Both the position numbers and the translations under genes were made by a program. Shown here piece after piece: positions 1-11,789 of a DNA stretch of 64,000 bases (the stretch's first letter is position 1; every line of letters begins with the position of its first letter). Under the pieces are notes generated by a model. That model was not told the DNA's origin, searched no databases, and saw only the letters and a list, made by a program, of their open reading frames with translations. The DNA is from Rhodospirillaceae bacterium (GTDB lineage: Bacteria; Pseudomonadota; Alphaproteobacteria; Bin65). The stretch lies in the NCBI GenBank assembly GCA_011523655.1, contig WTGH01000024.1, positions 1-64,000 on the forward strand, in the 5' to 3' direction.

Positions 1-58
1 CGAGTAGGCGCGCCAGCGCCGTATCGAGGGGGCCGTATCGAGGGGGCCGTATCGAAGG
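1..58. repeat. Tandem 15-bp repeat next to a palindromic repeat arm
   Basis: The first bases match one arm of the paired palindromic repeat found four more times in the window (motif CGAGTAGGCG...CGCCGTATCGAG). Immediately after it the unit GGGGCCGTATCGAGG recurs in tandem about three times. The motif CCTGCCCTGAGCCTGCCGAAGG follows directly and is related to the copies at 3430-3475 and 5672-5698. The repeats run directly into the reading frame of the Slam-like gene, so they may have displaced its original 5' end. Confidence 0.7.
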
Positions 59-105
59 AGCCTGCCCTGAGCCTGCCGAAGGGGGCCGCCGGCCTCGCCG
101 CGGCC

Positions 106-1509
106 TTGCTGCTGGCGGTCTTCGCCGGCGCGTTCGCCGCGCCGGCTCTGGCGCAGACGACGGCCCAAAAGCCGGCGCAAACGACCGCGCAAGGCAAACC
201 CGCCGCGCCGCAATCCGTCGCCGCGCGGGCGGCGGCGCTGCTGCGGGCCGGGCGGCCGGTCGACGCGCTGAAGCTGCTGCTGCCCGCCGTGGCGGCGCGG
301 CCGAACGATCTCCGGCTATTGTTCCTGGTCGGCGAGGCCGGCCTCGCCGCGGCCCAGAGGCATACGGGCCGGACGGACGCCGACGACAGGGCGCGCACCG
401 CCTTTCTCGACGCCGCCATCGCCGCCCTGCGGCGCATGCTGACTCTCCAGCCCGGCCTGGTGCGCGCCCGGCTCGAACTGGCCCGCGCCTTCTTCTTCAA
501 GGGCGAGGACAGCCTCGCCCGGGAGCATTTCGAGCGGGTGCTGGCCGGCAAGCCGCCGGCGCCGGTCGTCGCGAACGTGCAGCGCTTTCTCGGCCAGATC
601 CGGGCGCGCAAGCGCTGGAGCGTGCGCGTCGGCATGGCCCTGGCGCCCGACAGCAACATTTCCGGGCGCACCGACGAGCGGACGATCCTGATCGATACCC
701 AGTTCGGCCGGCTGCCCTTCACCTACAACACCGACGACGCGCCGGCCTCCGGCATCGGCCTTGCCATCTGGGCGGGCGGCGAATACCAGCATCCGCTGGG
801 CGGCCCCCGGAGCGCCTGGCGGCTGCGGGCGGGCGGCGACGTCTCGCGCCGGGAATACCAGTCGGACCGGTTCGACCGGATGTTCGTAGGCGCCCATCTC
901 GGCCCGCGCTGGCTGATCGGGCCCAGGACCGAGGCCAGCCTGCTGGCGAGCCTGCGGCTGAGCTGGCTCTCCGACGAGCCGGACTCCCGCGATCTCGGCC
1001 TGCGCTTCGAGGGCCGGCACCGGCTCACCCGACGGCTCTCGGCGACCCTCGACGCCTCCTGGCACGACCGGCGCAATCCGGGCCGCGCGCGGCTCGACGG
1101 GCCGGTGGTCGATCTCGCCGCGGGGCTCGGCTGGACGGCAACGCCGACCGTCCGCATCGACGCGGCGGCGGGCTGGGGCCTGCAAAGGACGGAACAGGAG
1201 AACCTGCGCCACAGCTATCGCTGGCTCAGGGCGGGCGCCGCGGCGCTGCTGCCCTGGGGCTTCACCGTCGGCGGCTCGGGCACGGTGCGCTGGACCGGCT
1301 ACGAAGGCAACTGGGCGCCCTTCGTCCTCGGCGGCGGAGAGCGGCGCGACCGGACATATTCGATCCGCCTGAACGTCCACAACCGCGCCGTCACCCTGCG
1401 CGGCTTCAGCCCGCAACTCTCGGTCGTGCACGAGTGGCGGCGGTCCAACGCGCAACTGCACGACTACCGGCGCACCTTCGGCGAATTGCGCCTGGTGCGC
1501 CTGTTCTGA
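106..1509 (+). CDS. Surface lipoprotein assembly modifier (Slam-like, DUF560), N-terminus uncertain
   Basis: Slam proteins are outer-membrane translocons that move lipoproteins such as TbpB to the cell surface. The product has a hydrophobic signal segment ending in APALAQ, a TPR-like helical domain (about residues 35-165, with RARLELARAFFFKGEDSLAREHFERV-type repeats) and a beta-barrel of about 290 residues ending in the outer-membrane signature LVRLF. It is closely similar to the second Slam gene at 19439-20815, and the similarity continues about 20 bp past the stop codon, so the two loci arose by duplication. The TTG at 106 lies inside the hydrophobic stretch. The frame stays open to the window edge through repeat DNA, so the true start may be upstream or lost. 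No cargo lipoprotein gene is adjacent on the visible side. Family assignment is firm; functionality is unsure. Confidence 0.8.
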   Translation: MLLAVFAGAFAAPALAQTTAQKPAQTTAQGKPAAPQSVAARAAALLRAGRPVDALKLLLPAVAARPNDLRLLFLVGEAGLAAAQRHTGRTDADDRARTAFLDAAIAALRRMLTLQPGLVRARLELARAFFFKGEDSLAREHFERVLAGKPPAPVVANVQRFLGQIRARKRWSVRVGMALAPDSNISGRTDERTILIDTQFGRLPFTYNTDDAPASGIGLAIWAGGEYQHPLGGPRSAWRLRAGGDVSRREYQSDRFDRMFVGAHLGPRWLIGPRTEASLLASLRLSWLSDEPDSRDLGLRFEGRHRLTRRLSATLDASWHDRRNPGRARLDGPVVDLAAGLGWTATPTVRIDAAAGWGLQRTEQENLRHSYRWLRAGAAALLPWGFTVGGSGTVRWTGYEGNWAPFVLGGGERRDRTYSIRLNVHNRAVTLRGFSPQLSVVHEWRRSNAQLHDYRRTFGELRLVRLF

Positions 1510-1519
1510 GCCATAAACG

Positions 1520-1625
1520 CGGCATCGGCCGGGGGCAGGGGCTATTCAGGGTGAGGGTGGAGGCAGCCAAACCTTCCCCTCATCCCGAGCAGCCCCGGAT
1601 TTAATCCGGGGCGTATCGAGGGGCG
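1520..1625. repeat. Paired palindromic (REP/BIME-like) repeat
   Basis: Two arms of the same palindrome face each other: GGGGCTATTCAGGGTGAGGG near 1537-1556, and CCCTCATCCCGAGCAGCCCC followed by GGATTTAATCC and GGGGCGTATCGAGG at about 1576-1622. The same arrangement recurs at about 3316-3430, 5566-5670 and 18778-18903. The downstream stretch to 1704 holds another repeat motif (CCGGACGGAGCGCAGCGACG) that reappears in reverse orientation near 28012-28035. Confidence 0.75.
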
Positions 1626-1703
1626 GCGGCCGGGATGCCCACCATGATCCCACCCTCCCTTGCCACCCCGGACGGAGCGCAGCGACGATCGGGGGCGGCA
1701 AAG

Positions 1704-1962
1704 CCATGACTCCCCCTCCCCCTGGATTCCTCTGCGAAACGCCGCAAGTGTCCGCCAACGGACGCTTTGCTTTCCCTCCCCCTCTTCAGAGGGGGAGGTC
1801 AGGTGGGGGTGCAGTCGCGTCAGGCACGGCCTTACCGGCGCGCGGACACCCCCATCGACCTCGCTGCGCTCGGCCACTTCCCCCTCTGAAGAGGGGGAAG
1901 GACAGGTTTCCGGCGGCCTGCGCCCCTTTCGCAGAGGCATCCCCCGGGGGAGGGGGATTCGG
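1704..1962. mobile_element. Nested-hairpin MITE-like element, copy 1
   Basis: The inner part (about 1773-1903) begins and ends with a palindrome of the type TCCCCCTCTTCAGAGGGGGA and carries inner inverted motifs AGGTGGGGGTG and ACCCCCATCGACC. An outer shell is also inverted: CCTCTGCGAAACGCC at about 1730-1745 against TTTCGCAGAGGCATCCCCC at about 1927-1945. Three further copies of the inner element occur at 7086-7234, 17092-17254 and 58896-59047, two in each orientation. No protein is encoded, so any movement would be in trans. This copy lies upstream of the integrase gene. Confidence 0.75.
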
Positions 1963-2090
1963 CCTGCGGCGGCGTCCGTCCGGGCGATCGGGGGTAACTT
2001 TTCGATAAACCGGATCGCCGGTTCCGGCGCGCAAAATGTTCGTTGCATATCGCATTTTTTGCCCGTTAACTTTCTCGTTAAATCGATTTG

Positions 2091-2107
2091 TTTGCCAATG
2101 GTTTGCC
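2091..2107 (+). promoter_or_regulatory. Direct-repeat site TTTGCC-N5-TTTGCC upstream of the integrase
   Basis: GTTTGCCAATGGTTTGCC places two TTTGCC hexamers 11 bp apart, one helical turn. The same arrangement with one change, inverted, lies at 5406-5422 beside the truncated porin, and a half-preserved third copy is at about 5486-5502. Arm-type integrase sites or operators for a shared regulator are both possible. This is a sequence observation only. Confidence 0.4.
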
Positions 2108-2161
2108 GGATTATCCTCGGCGTTTCCGACGCTCCCGACGCTCCCGAGGGTAATTCGCGGC

Positions 2162-3364
2162 ATGACGAAGCGCATTCGCAAGCTGACCAACCGCGCGGTC
2201 GAGGGGCTGCGCGCGAACGGCGGCGACGCCGTCTACTGGGACGGCGAACTGACCGGCTTCGGCGTCAGGGTCCGCGCTTCGGGCCGCAGGAACTACGTCG
2301 TCCAGACCCGGATCCGCGGCCGGCTGCGCTGGTTCACCATCGGGCCGCACGGGCCGCTCACCGCCGGCGAGGCGCGCGGCCGGGCGCTGGAAATCCTCGC
2401 GATGGCGCGCAAGGGCATCGACGCGCGCGAGGCCGAGCCGGCGGCGGACCCGCACGCGGTCTCGGACCTCGGGCGCCGGTTCCTGGAGGAATATGTCCCG
2501 GTCCACTGCAAGCCGAGCACGGCGGCGCAATACCGCCGCATGACGGCGCGCTTCGTCGAGCCCGCGATCGGCGGCCTGGCGGTGGCCGACGTGCAGCGCA
2601 AGGACATCGCCGACCTGCACTATGCCATGCGCGGGACGCCCTACCAGGCCAACCGGACGCTGGGCATGCTCTCCAAGATGTTCTCGCTGGCCGAGGTCTG
2701 GAACTGGCGGCCCGACGGGTCGAACCCGTGCCGCCACGTCCGGACCTACCGGGAGCACAAGCGCGAGCGCTTCCTGTCCGAGGCGGAGACGGCGCGGCTC
2801 GGCGCCGTGCTGCGCGAGCTGGAGGAGGAAATGCCGTCGGCGGTGGCGGCGATCCGCCTGCTGCTGCTGACCGGCTGCCGGATGGCGGAGATCCGCGACC
2901 TGCGCTGGGCCTGGGTCCGGGAGGGCTGGATCGAGCTGCCGGACAGCAAGACCGGCGGGCGCATCGTGCCGCTGGGCCCGGAGGCGCAGGCCGTCCTGGC
3001 GGCGATCCCGCGCGAGAAGGGCAATCCCTGGGTGTTCACCGGCCGCTATCCCGGCACCCACCGCACCGACCTCCAGAAGCCCTGGCGGCGCATCCGCAAG
3101 CGCGCCGGGCTGGAGGACGTCCGCCTGCACGACCTGCGCCACTCCTTCGCCTCGCGGGCGCTGGCGCTGGGCGAGAGCCTGTCCATGATCGGCAAGCTGC
3201 TCGGCCACACCCAGGTCCAGACCACGGCGCGCTACGCCCACCTCGCCCGGGATTCGATCCAGACCGCCGCCGCCCGCATCACCGGCAGCATCGGCACCGA
3301 CCTGCAGGAGGGCGCCCCCTCGATACGGCGCCCAGGCGCGCCTACTCGGGATGAGGGTGTGTAA
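2162..3364 (+). CDS. Tyrosine recombinase / phage-type integrase
   Basis: The product is a site-specific tyrosine recombinase of 400 residues. An N-terminal DUF4102-like arm-binding domain (about residues 1-85, with GFGVRVRASGRRNYV) is followed by a SAM-like core-binding domain (about 100-190) and a catalytic domain. The catalytic set is visible: Arg in LLTGCRMAEIRDLRW, HDLRHSFASR (His-x-x-Arg), LLGHTQVQTTARYAHL (His and the nucleophile Tyr), so the enzyme looks intact. The ATG at 2162 was chosen because GAGGG lies about 12 bp upstream and the protein then starts at a typical MTKRIRKLT. The last residues (roughly SIRRPGAPTRDEGV) are encoded by a palindromic repeat, so the original C-terminus was replaced. 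No tRNA lies next to it and no attachment sites could be defined. Confidence 0.9.
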   Translation: MTKRIRKLTNRAVEGLRANGGDAVYWDGELTGFGVRVRASGRRNYVVQTRIRGRLRWFTIGPHGPLTAGEARGRALEILAMARKGIDAREAEPAADPHAVSDLGRRFLEEYVPVHCKPSTAAQYRRMTARFVEPAIGGLAVADVQRKDIADLHYAMRGTPYQANRTLGMLSKMFSLAEVWNWRPDGSNPCRHVRTYREHKRERFLSEAETARLGAVLRELEEEMPSAVAAIRLLLLTGCRMAEIRDLRWAWVREGWIELPDSKTGGRIVPLGPEAQAVLAAIPREKGNPWVFTGRYPGTHRTDLQKPWRRIRKRAGLEDVRLHDLRHSFASRALALGESLSMIGKLLGHTQVQTTARYAHLARDSIQTAAARITGSIGTDLQEGAPSIRRPGAPTRDEGV

Positions 3365-3480
3365 TGAATTCACCTTCCTTCACCCTCATCCTGAGTAGCC
3401 CCGGATTTAATCCGGGGCGTATCGAAGGGCCTGCCCCTTCGGCAAGCTCAGGGCAGGCTCTGAGCCTGCCGGAGGACGGG
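3314..3480. repeat. Paired palindromic repeat overlapping the integrase 3' end
   Basis: Two opposed arms (CTCGATACGGCG...CCTACTCGGGATGAGGG and CCCTCATCCTGAGTAGCCCC...GGGGCGTATCGAAGG) are separated by a short spacer containing GAATTC. They are followed by a second palindromic motif, CCTGCCCCTTCGGCAAGCTC then AGGGCAGGCTCTGAGCCTGC. The left arm supplies the final codons and the stop codon of the integrase gene. Confidence 0.75.
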
Positions 3481-3481
3481 C

Positions 3482-3514
3482 AAAAAAAGGGCCCGGACGT
3501 TGCCATCCGGGCCC
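3482..3514 (-). terminator. Rho-independent terminator after the small lipoprotein gene
   Basis: Read on the minus strand, GGGCCCGGA pairs perfectly with TCCGGGCCC around an 8-base loop and is followed by seven T. It lies 70 bp past the stop codon of the lipoprotein gene at 3584 and should end the porin-lipoprotein transcript. Confidence 0.85.
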
Positions 3515-3536
3515 GAGCGATTCTTCGGGAAGCGGG

Positions 3537-3590
3537 CCCTGCCCCGGACCTGATCCAGGGTCAGCCCCGGACCTGATCCGGGGTCAGCGG
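3537..3590. repeat. Two tandem CCCCGGACCTGATCCGGGG-type hairpins
   Basis: The unit CCCCGGACCTGATCCRGGGTC occurs twice in tandem. Each copy is a self-complementary hairpin typical of REP sequences. The second copy touches the stop codon of the lipoprotein gene at 3584. Confidence 0.65.
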
Positions 3591-3952
3591 CGGACCTTTT
3601 GGGGCTTGCCGCTCCGGCCCGGCGATTGGCCCTCGCCCTTGCGGAGCAGGACGAAGCCGTCCTCGTCGTTGCTGAGCAGGCCCTTGCCGGGCCGCACGTC
3701 GCCATAGACCCAGGGCTTCTCCGTCGGCTCCTGGCCGGACCGCGTCATCCGCTGCCACCAGGATTGGGATTTACCCTTTTCCTTCTCGCCGTCCTGCGCC
3801 TTGGCGGCCTGTTGGCCCGCCGGCCCCGCCGCGGAGGATTGCTCCGCGGACGGGGCCATGCAGGCGCTGGCCGTCAGGGCCAGGCCGGCGGCCAGGGCGA
3901 GCGGCAGGCCGCCGGCCCTGGGGCGGGAGAGGGAGAGGGAGAGGCGACGCAC
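3584..3952 (-). CDS. Small lipoprotein, KPWVYGDVRPGKG family, copy A
   Basis: The product is a predicted outer-membrane or periplasmic lipoprotein of 122 residues with a type II signal peptide; the likely lipidated Cys is residue 31 in LTASAC. It shares KPWVYGDVRPGKGLLS and the following D-DGFVL-RKGE with the protein at 22421-22726, while the linker between lipobox and this motif is variable and charged. Both genes start with GTG and both lie about 30 bp downstream of a porin gene on the same strand. That repeated pairing suggests the protein serves the porin, for example as an anchor, assembly factor or plug, but no function is known to me. A strong terminator follows. The porin upstream of this copy is truncated, so this copy may be poorly expressed. 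Confidence 0.8.
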   Translation of the reverse strand: MRRLSLSLSRPRAGGLPLALAAGLALTASACMAPSAEQSSAAGPAGQQAAKAQDGEKEKGKSQSWWQRMTRSGQEPTEKPWVYGDVRPGKGLLSNDEDGFVLLRKGEGQSPGRSGKPQKVRR

Positions 3953-3982
3953 CGGGCTCGCTTCCGTGACGCCGTCAGCCGC

Positions 3983-5299
3983 CTAGAACTTCAGGCGGAC
4001 GCCGGCGACGAAGTTGATCACGCCGTCGCGGTCGATTTCGCAGGTGTCGCCTTTGGCGGCCCTGACGAAGGGGGTTGTGGCGCTCGCGTTGGTGCCTGCC
4101 CGGTAGCAGGGCGTCGCCTCGGTCGCCAGCGGAAGCACGAGGTCGCCGCCGGCCGGTGTACCGGTACCGGCGCGGTCCTGGGCGATCGCCTCGGCCTCGC
4201 TCACCGTGTGGGTGACCGAGCCGCTGTCGTAGGAGATGCCGGCATAGACGTCGGCGGCCGCGGCATCGATTTTCTGCACGACAGCAACCCAGTATTGCTG
4301 CGCCGTGGCTTCCAGACCGTCGGTCGAGCGGTTGTAACCGATGCCGATGGACATGCCGCCGGAATCGTTGACTTTCCCGCTCCAGCCGGCGGAGACGCCC
4401 CACTGGCTGTTCTTGGGATCGCCCTCGGCGACCTTGCCGTCGGAGTCGAAGTGGCCGCTGACGTTGAAGCCCGACGAATGCTTGATGCCGCCGGACACGG
4501 CCCAGGCGGTCGTGTCGTCATCGTTCTTGCGATAGCCCGCGGCGAACAGGGCGGAGAAGTTCTTCACCCCCGGAGGCGCGCCGGCATAGCTCAGGCCGAC
4601 CGACCAGGTCTTGGCCTCGCCGTAGGACGCGCTGAGGCGGGCGCCCATCAGGCTCGGCGTGTCGTAGCGGATCCGGTTCTGGCGGAAGCCGAAGAAGTTG
4701 AACGGCCGATAGCCGCGATCCTTCTCGCGCACGTTCATCGTGGACTCGATGCCGGTGGTGTCTTCGGCCGCAGGGCTCCCGTCGGTCGGGGTTATGGCAC
4801 CGCCGGTGATGACCTTCACCGCGGCGTCCGCCTTGGTGCCGTCGGTGCCGTTGGCCCCGGCGAAGCCGTAGACGAAGCTCACGCCGGTCAGCTCGTACAG
4901 GCCCGATGCGTCGCCGGCCATCGAGCCGTGACCCATCGAGAGCTTGCCGAAGTTCTTGTGATCCAGCCACAGATCGACATGGCGGGCCCGGACGCGCGCC
5001 GTGCCCGTGCTGCCCTGGTCGGTGCCGCTGCGCGCGTTCTCCTGCCATTCGAGCTCGTGCAGGGCCCCGATGGTCAGGTTCGGGTTGGCCTTGCCGACCG
5101 CCCGGACGCCGAGGCGCGAGGACGAGCCGTCATTGTCGACGCTCGTGATCTCGGTGTTGTCGCCCGTATTGGCGAAACGGATCGCCCGGTTGACCTGGCC
5201 GTAGAGCGTGACCTTCACGCGGCTGTTGCCCGACTGGATATTCTTGTCGGCGGGTTTAGCCATCATGGCCGATTTCATCTGGTTCTTGAGGAGCGTGAC
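3983..5299 (-). pseudogene. 5'-truncated porin (signal peptide missing)
   Basis: This is a general porin-type beta-barrel with SRVKVTLYGQVNRA, DNDGSSSRLGVRAVGK, a C-terminal FVAGVRLKF and many alternating hydrophobic strands. It is paralogous to the intact porin at 22757-23986. Similarity starts abruptly at VTLLKNQMKSAMMAKPADKN. The signal peptide and the coiled N-terminal helix present in the paralogue are absent, and the DNA upstream is unrelated. The open frame continues upstream to an ATG at 5410, but those 37 residues look like translated non-coding GC-rich DNA with no signal peptide. I infer a pseudogene, or a copy waiting for a new 5' end. The downstream lipoprotein gene is part of the same duplication. 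Confidence 0.7.
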
Positions 5300-5405
5300 C
5301 GCAGGAATTGCCGGGCGGTTTCCGGCCGCTCCGGGGGTGCAAGGCGCGGAAAACCGGCAATTCCGCCCGCCGCGCCCGCCCGACGGCGCGCCGCACAGGC
5401 CGGTT

Positions 5406-5502
5406 GGCAAACAATTGGCAAACGCCGCGGCACGGCCGGCGCGCGAAATTTGCCGCCGGATCGCCGAATCGCCCGCCGCGCCGCCAGCGAACGATTGGCA
5501 AA
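5406..5502 (-). promoter_or_regulatory. TTTGCC-type direct-repeat sites upstream of the truncated porin
   Basis: GGCAAACAATTGGCAAAC at 5406-5423 is the inverted counterpart of the site at 2091-2107 (TTTGCCAAT-N-GTTTGCC). A third related site, GCGAACGATTGGCAAAAG, lies at about 5487-5504. The copies bracket the integrase, lipoprotein and porin remnant. The function is unknown. Confidence 0.4.
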
Positions 5503-5522
5503 AGAACTTATGGCGTTGCCGC

Positions 5523-5561
5523 TAATCATAAAATTTTATTTATATATTTATTTACGAAAGC
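5523..5561. other. AT-rich island in GC-rich DNA
   Basis: About 39 bp made almost only of A and T (ATAAAATTTTATTTATATAT and neighbours) lie between the truncated porin and the repeat block before dnaN. It could be a promoter or UP element, a helically unstable stretch or a scar of insertion. No DnaA box of the TTATCCACA type is next to it, so I do not call it an origin. Confidence 0.5.
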
Positions 5562-5565
5562 GCCC

Positions 5566-5700
5566 TTCGATACGCCCCGGCCTGGCGGCCGGGGCTACTC
5601 AGGATGAGGGTGAAGGGGGAGGTTAATTCACCACACCCCCTCATCCCGAGTAGGCGCGTCAGCGCCGTATCGAGAGCCTGCCCTGAGCTTGTCGAAGGGG
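5566..5700. repeat. Paired palindromic repeat before dnaN
   Basis: The arm CCCTTCGATACGCCCCGG...GGGGCTACTCAGGATGAGGG faces the arm CCCTCATCCCGAGTAGGCG...CGCCGTATCGAG, with a spacer containing TTAATTC. The motif CCTGCCCTGAGCTTGTCGAA follows at about 5675-5694. This is the same architecture as at 3314-3480 and 18778-18903. Confidence 0.75.
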
Positions 5701-5737
5701 ACGCCCCGGACGGGCGGGCGAATCGGTCGATTAGTCT

Positions 5738-5764
5738 TTGGGTTCAAGGGGATTCTGCTATACT
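5738..5764 (+). promoter_or_regulatory. Candidate dnaN promoter
   Basis: A good -10 hexamer, TATACT, sits at 5759-5764, with a weak -35 (TTGGGT, 5738-5743) 15 bp upstream. It lies about 135 bp before the dnaN start. A short tandem repeat, GGGCTCGATCCGG twice, lies in the leader at about 5839-5865. Confidence 0.4.
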
Positions 5765-5899
5765 TGCGGCCCGGTGCGGCGCCCCTGTCCGCCGGGCCGC
5801 CGCAGGCCGGCTCCTCTTCAAATTCCGGGTCCGTATCGGGGCTCGATCCGGGGGCTCGATCCGGGGCCGCACAAGACCAGAAAGCGTTGGCCGCATCCC

Positions 5900-7030
5900 A
5901 TGAAGATATCGATCGAACGCGCCGCCCTGCTCCGCTCGCTGGCCCATGTCCAGAGCGTGGTCGAGCGGCGCAACGCCATTCCCATCCTGTCCAACGTGCT
6001 GATCGAGGCGAGCGGCGCGACCCTGCGGCTCAACACCACCGACATGGACATCTCGATCGTCGAGGGGACCGAGGCGGCGGTGGCCGTCGCCGGGGCGACG
6101 ACGACGCCGGTGCACACGCTGCACGACATCGTGCGCAAGCTGCCCGACGGCGCCCAGGTCGAGCTGGCGCTCGAGGACGACGGCGGCCGCCTGGCATTGC
6201 GCGCCGGCCGCTCCAGCTTCCGGCTGAGCTGCCTGCCGCGGGAGGATTTTCCCGCGCTCGAGGGCGAGGGCCTGCCCCACGAGTTCGCCATGAGCGCGGC
6301 CGACCTGCGCACGGTGATCGAGCGCACCCGCTTCGCCATCTCGACCGAGGAGACCCGCTACTATCTCAACGGCATCTACTGGCACGCCAAGGAGGAGAAC
6401 GGCGTCCAGCTGCTGCGCGCCGTGGCGACCGACGGCCACCGGCTGGCCCGGCTGGAAATGCCGCTGCCGGAGGGCGCGGCGGGCATGCCCGGCGTGATCG
6501 TGCCGCGCAAGACGGTGAACGAGCTGCATCGCCTGATCGCCGAGGCCGAGGCGTCGGTCCAGATCGGCCTGTCGGAGAACAAGATCCGCTTTTCCTTCGG
6601 CGATATCGAGCTGACCTCGAAGCTGATCGACGGCACCTTCCCGGACTACGAACGGGTGATCCCGGTCGGCAACGACCGGGCGATGACCGTGGCGACGAAG
6701 CTGTTCCGGGAGGCGGTCGACCGGGTCTCGACAATTTCGACCGAGAAGTCGCGCGCCGTGAAGCTGATGCTCGGCCCCGGGCCGTCCGGGGGCGGCCTGA
6801 CCCTCCAGGCGACCAGCCCGGACGCCGGCAGCGCCACCGAGGAGCTGGAGGTCGCCTATGCCGACGAGAGCATGGAGATCGGCTTCAACGCCCGCTACCT
6901 GCTCGACATCGCGACCCAGATCGAGGGCGAGGAGCTGAAGTTCGAGCTGGCGGACAGCGGCTCCCCCACCGTGATCCGCGACCTCGCCGACGAAGCCTCC
7001 CTCTACGTCCTGATGCCGATGCGGGTCTGA
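5900..7030 (+). CDS. dnaN: DNA polymerase III subunit beta (sliding clamp)
   Basis: The beta clamp is the ring that tethers DNA polymerase III and repair partners to DNA. The product is 376 residues, the usual length for the family. It begins MKISIERAALLRSLAHVQSV and ends with the conserved YVLMPMRV; the ATG at 5900 gives this canonical N-terminus. Three clamp domains are recognisable, for example by VPRKTVNEL and FPDYERVIP. It is followed by recF and gyrB, the classical replication cluster. A nested-hairpin element sits in the dnaN-recF gap and may affect transcription into recF. Confidence 0.97.
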   Translation: MKISIERAALLRSLAHVQSVVERRNAIPILSNVLIEASGATLRLNTTDMDISIVEGTEAAVAVAGATTTPVHTLHDIVRKLPDGAQVELALEDDGGRLALRAGRSSFRLSCLPREDFPALEGEGLPHEFAMSAADLRTVIERTRFAISTEETRYYLNGIYWHAKEENGVQLLRAVATDGHRLARLEMPLPEGAAGMPGVIVPRKTVNELHRLIAEAEASVQIGLSENKIRFSFGDIELTSKLIDGTFPDYERVIPVGNDRAMTVATKLFREAVDRVSTISTEKSRAVKLMLGPGPSGGGLTLQATSPDAGSATEELEVAYADESMEIGFNARYLLDIATQIEGEELKFELADSGSPTVIRDLADEASLYVLMPMRV

Positions 7031-7085
7031 AACCCCTGCCCGATCGAATGGACCAGACAGTCCGGGTGCAAGCACCGCCGCCTTA

Positions 7086-7234
7086 TCCCTCCCCCTCTTT
7101 AGAGGGGGAGGTCAGGTGGGGGTGCAGTAGCGTCGGGCACGCACTGCCTGACTGCCATTTCGGCTCGCACGACACGGCACCCCCATCCCCTTCGCTGCGC
7201 TCAGGGACTTCCCCCTCTGAAGAGGGGGAAGGAT
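7086..7234. mobile_element. Nested-hairpin MITE-like element, copy 2
   Basis: Ends of the type TATCCCTCCCCCTCTTTAGAG and its complement bound about 149 bp, with inner motifs AGGTGGGGGTGCAG and CACCCCCATCCCC and the motif CTTCGCTGCGCTCAGGGACTT beside the right hairpin. The element fills most of the gap between dnaN and recF. It has the same orientation as copy 1. Confidence 0.75.
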
Positions 7235-7278
7235 ATCGTCCGCCGCCAGGCGAACGGACATCACCCCCCACCTTCGCC

Positions 7279-10997
<3,719 letters not shown>

Positions 10998-11027
10998 CTT
11001 TTCGTGCGCGCATTACCGGGGCGCTGC

Positions 11028-11747
11028 GTGACACGAGCGATCCCGCCGGAGGAGCGCCTGATCCTGGCGCTCGACGTGCCGACCGCCGACGAGGCGCGGG
11101 CGATCGTCACCGGCCTCGGTGAGTCGGTGCGCTTCTACAAGATCGGCTTGGAGCTGATGACAGGCGGCGACTATTTCACCCTGCTCGACTGGCTGACCGC
11201 CCGGCAGAAGAAGGTCTTCGCCGACCTCAAATTCTTCGATATCCCGGCGACCGTCGCCGGCGCGGTGCGCAACCTGTCGGGCCGCGGCGCCACCTTCTGC
11301 ACCGTGCACGGCAACGACGCCATGATGGAAGCGGCGGTTGAAGCGGCGGACGCGGCCGGCGACGGGCTCGGCATCCTGGCGGTCACGGTGCTGACCAGCC
11401 TCGACCGGGGCGATATGGACGATCTCGGCTTCGAGGCGGATATCGACCGGGTCGTGCTGTCCCGCGCCAGGCGGGCGCTCGCGCTCGGCTGCGCCGGCGT
11501 CGTGTCGTCGGGTCTAGAGGTGCAGGCGCTGCGCGCAGAGGTCGGCGACGAGCTGATCGCGGTCTGCCCCGGCATCCGGCCGGGCCTCAACCGGCCGGTG
11601 GACGACCAGAAGCGGTCGGTCGATATCGAAGAGGCGTTCGACCTCGGCGCCGACTATCTGGTGATCGGCCGCCCGATCCGCAGCGCCCCCGACCCGGCGG
11701 CGGCCGCAGCGGCAATCCAGGAGCGAATCGCGGCAAAGTTCGCGTGA
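11028..11747 (+). CDS. pyrF: Orotidine 5'-phosphate decarboxylase
   Basis: PyrF converts OMP to UMP in pyrimidine synthesis. The product is about 239 residues, a TIM barrel with LILALDVP at the N-terminus, the catalytic FADLKFFDIPATV, VHGNDAMMEAA and the phosphate-binding CPGIRPG and YLVIGRPI. The GTG at 11028 (VTRAIPPEERL) is preferred, while the GTG at 11004 would add eight residues. The gene follows gyrB by about 30 bp and may be co-transcribed with it. Confidence 0.94.
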   Translation: MTRAIPPEERLILALDVPTADEARAIVTGLGESVRFYKIGLELMTGGDYFTLLDWLTARQKKVFADLKFFDIPATVAGAVRNLSGRGATFCTVHGNDAMMEAAVEAADAAGDGLGILAVTVLTSLDRGDMDDLGFEADIDRVVLSRARRALALGCAGVVSSGLEVQALRAEVGDELIAVCPGIRPGLNRPVDDQKRSVDIEEAFDLGADYLVIGRPIRSAPDPAAAAAAIQERIAAKFA

Positions 11748-11789
11748 GCGACTGGATGTTCGCGGGATTTGAGAAATTCCCGGCGAACT

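Noticed and set aside
1700-1962. Hairpin-rich repeats as a CRISPR array
   Set aside because: There is no series of identical repeats with unique spacers. The symmetry is inverted, not direct.
1660-3354. Longer frame starting at 1660 over the integrase region
   Set aside because: It is a different frame from the integrase and runs through noncoding repeats. The integrase frame has all catalytic motifs.
5520-5565. AT-rich island as replication origin next to dnaN
   Set aside because: No consensus DnaA box or GANTC cluster accompanies it. The site at 46.7-46.9 kb is much better.
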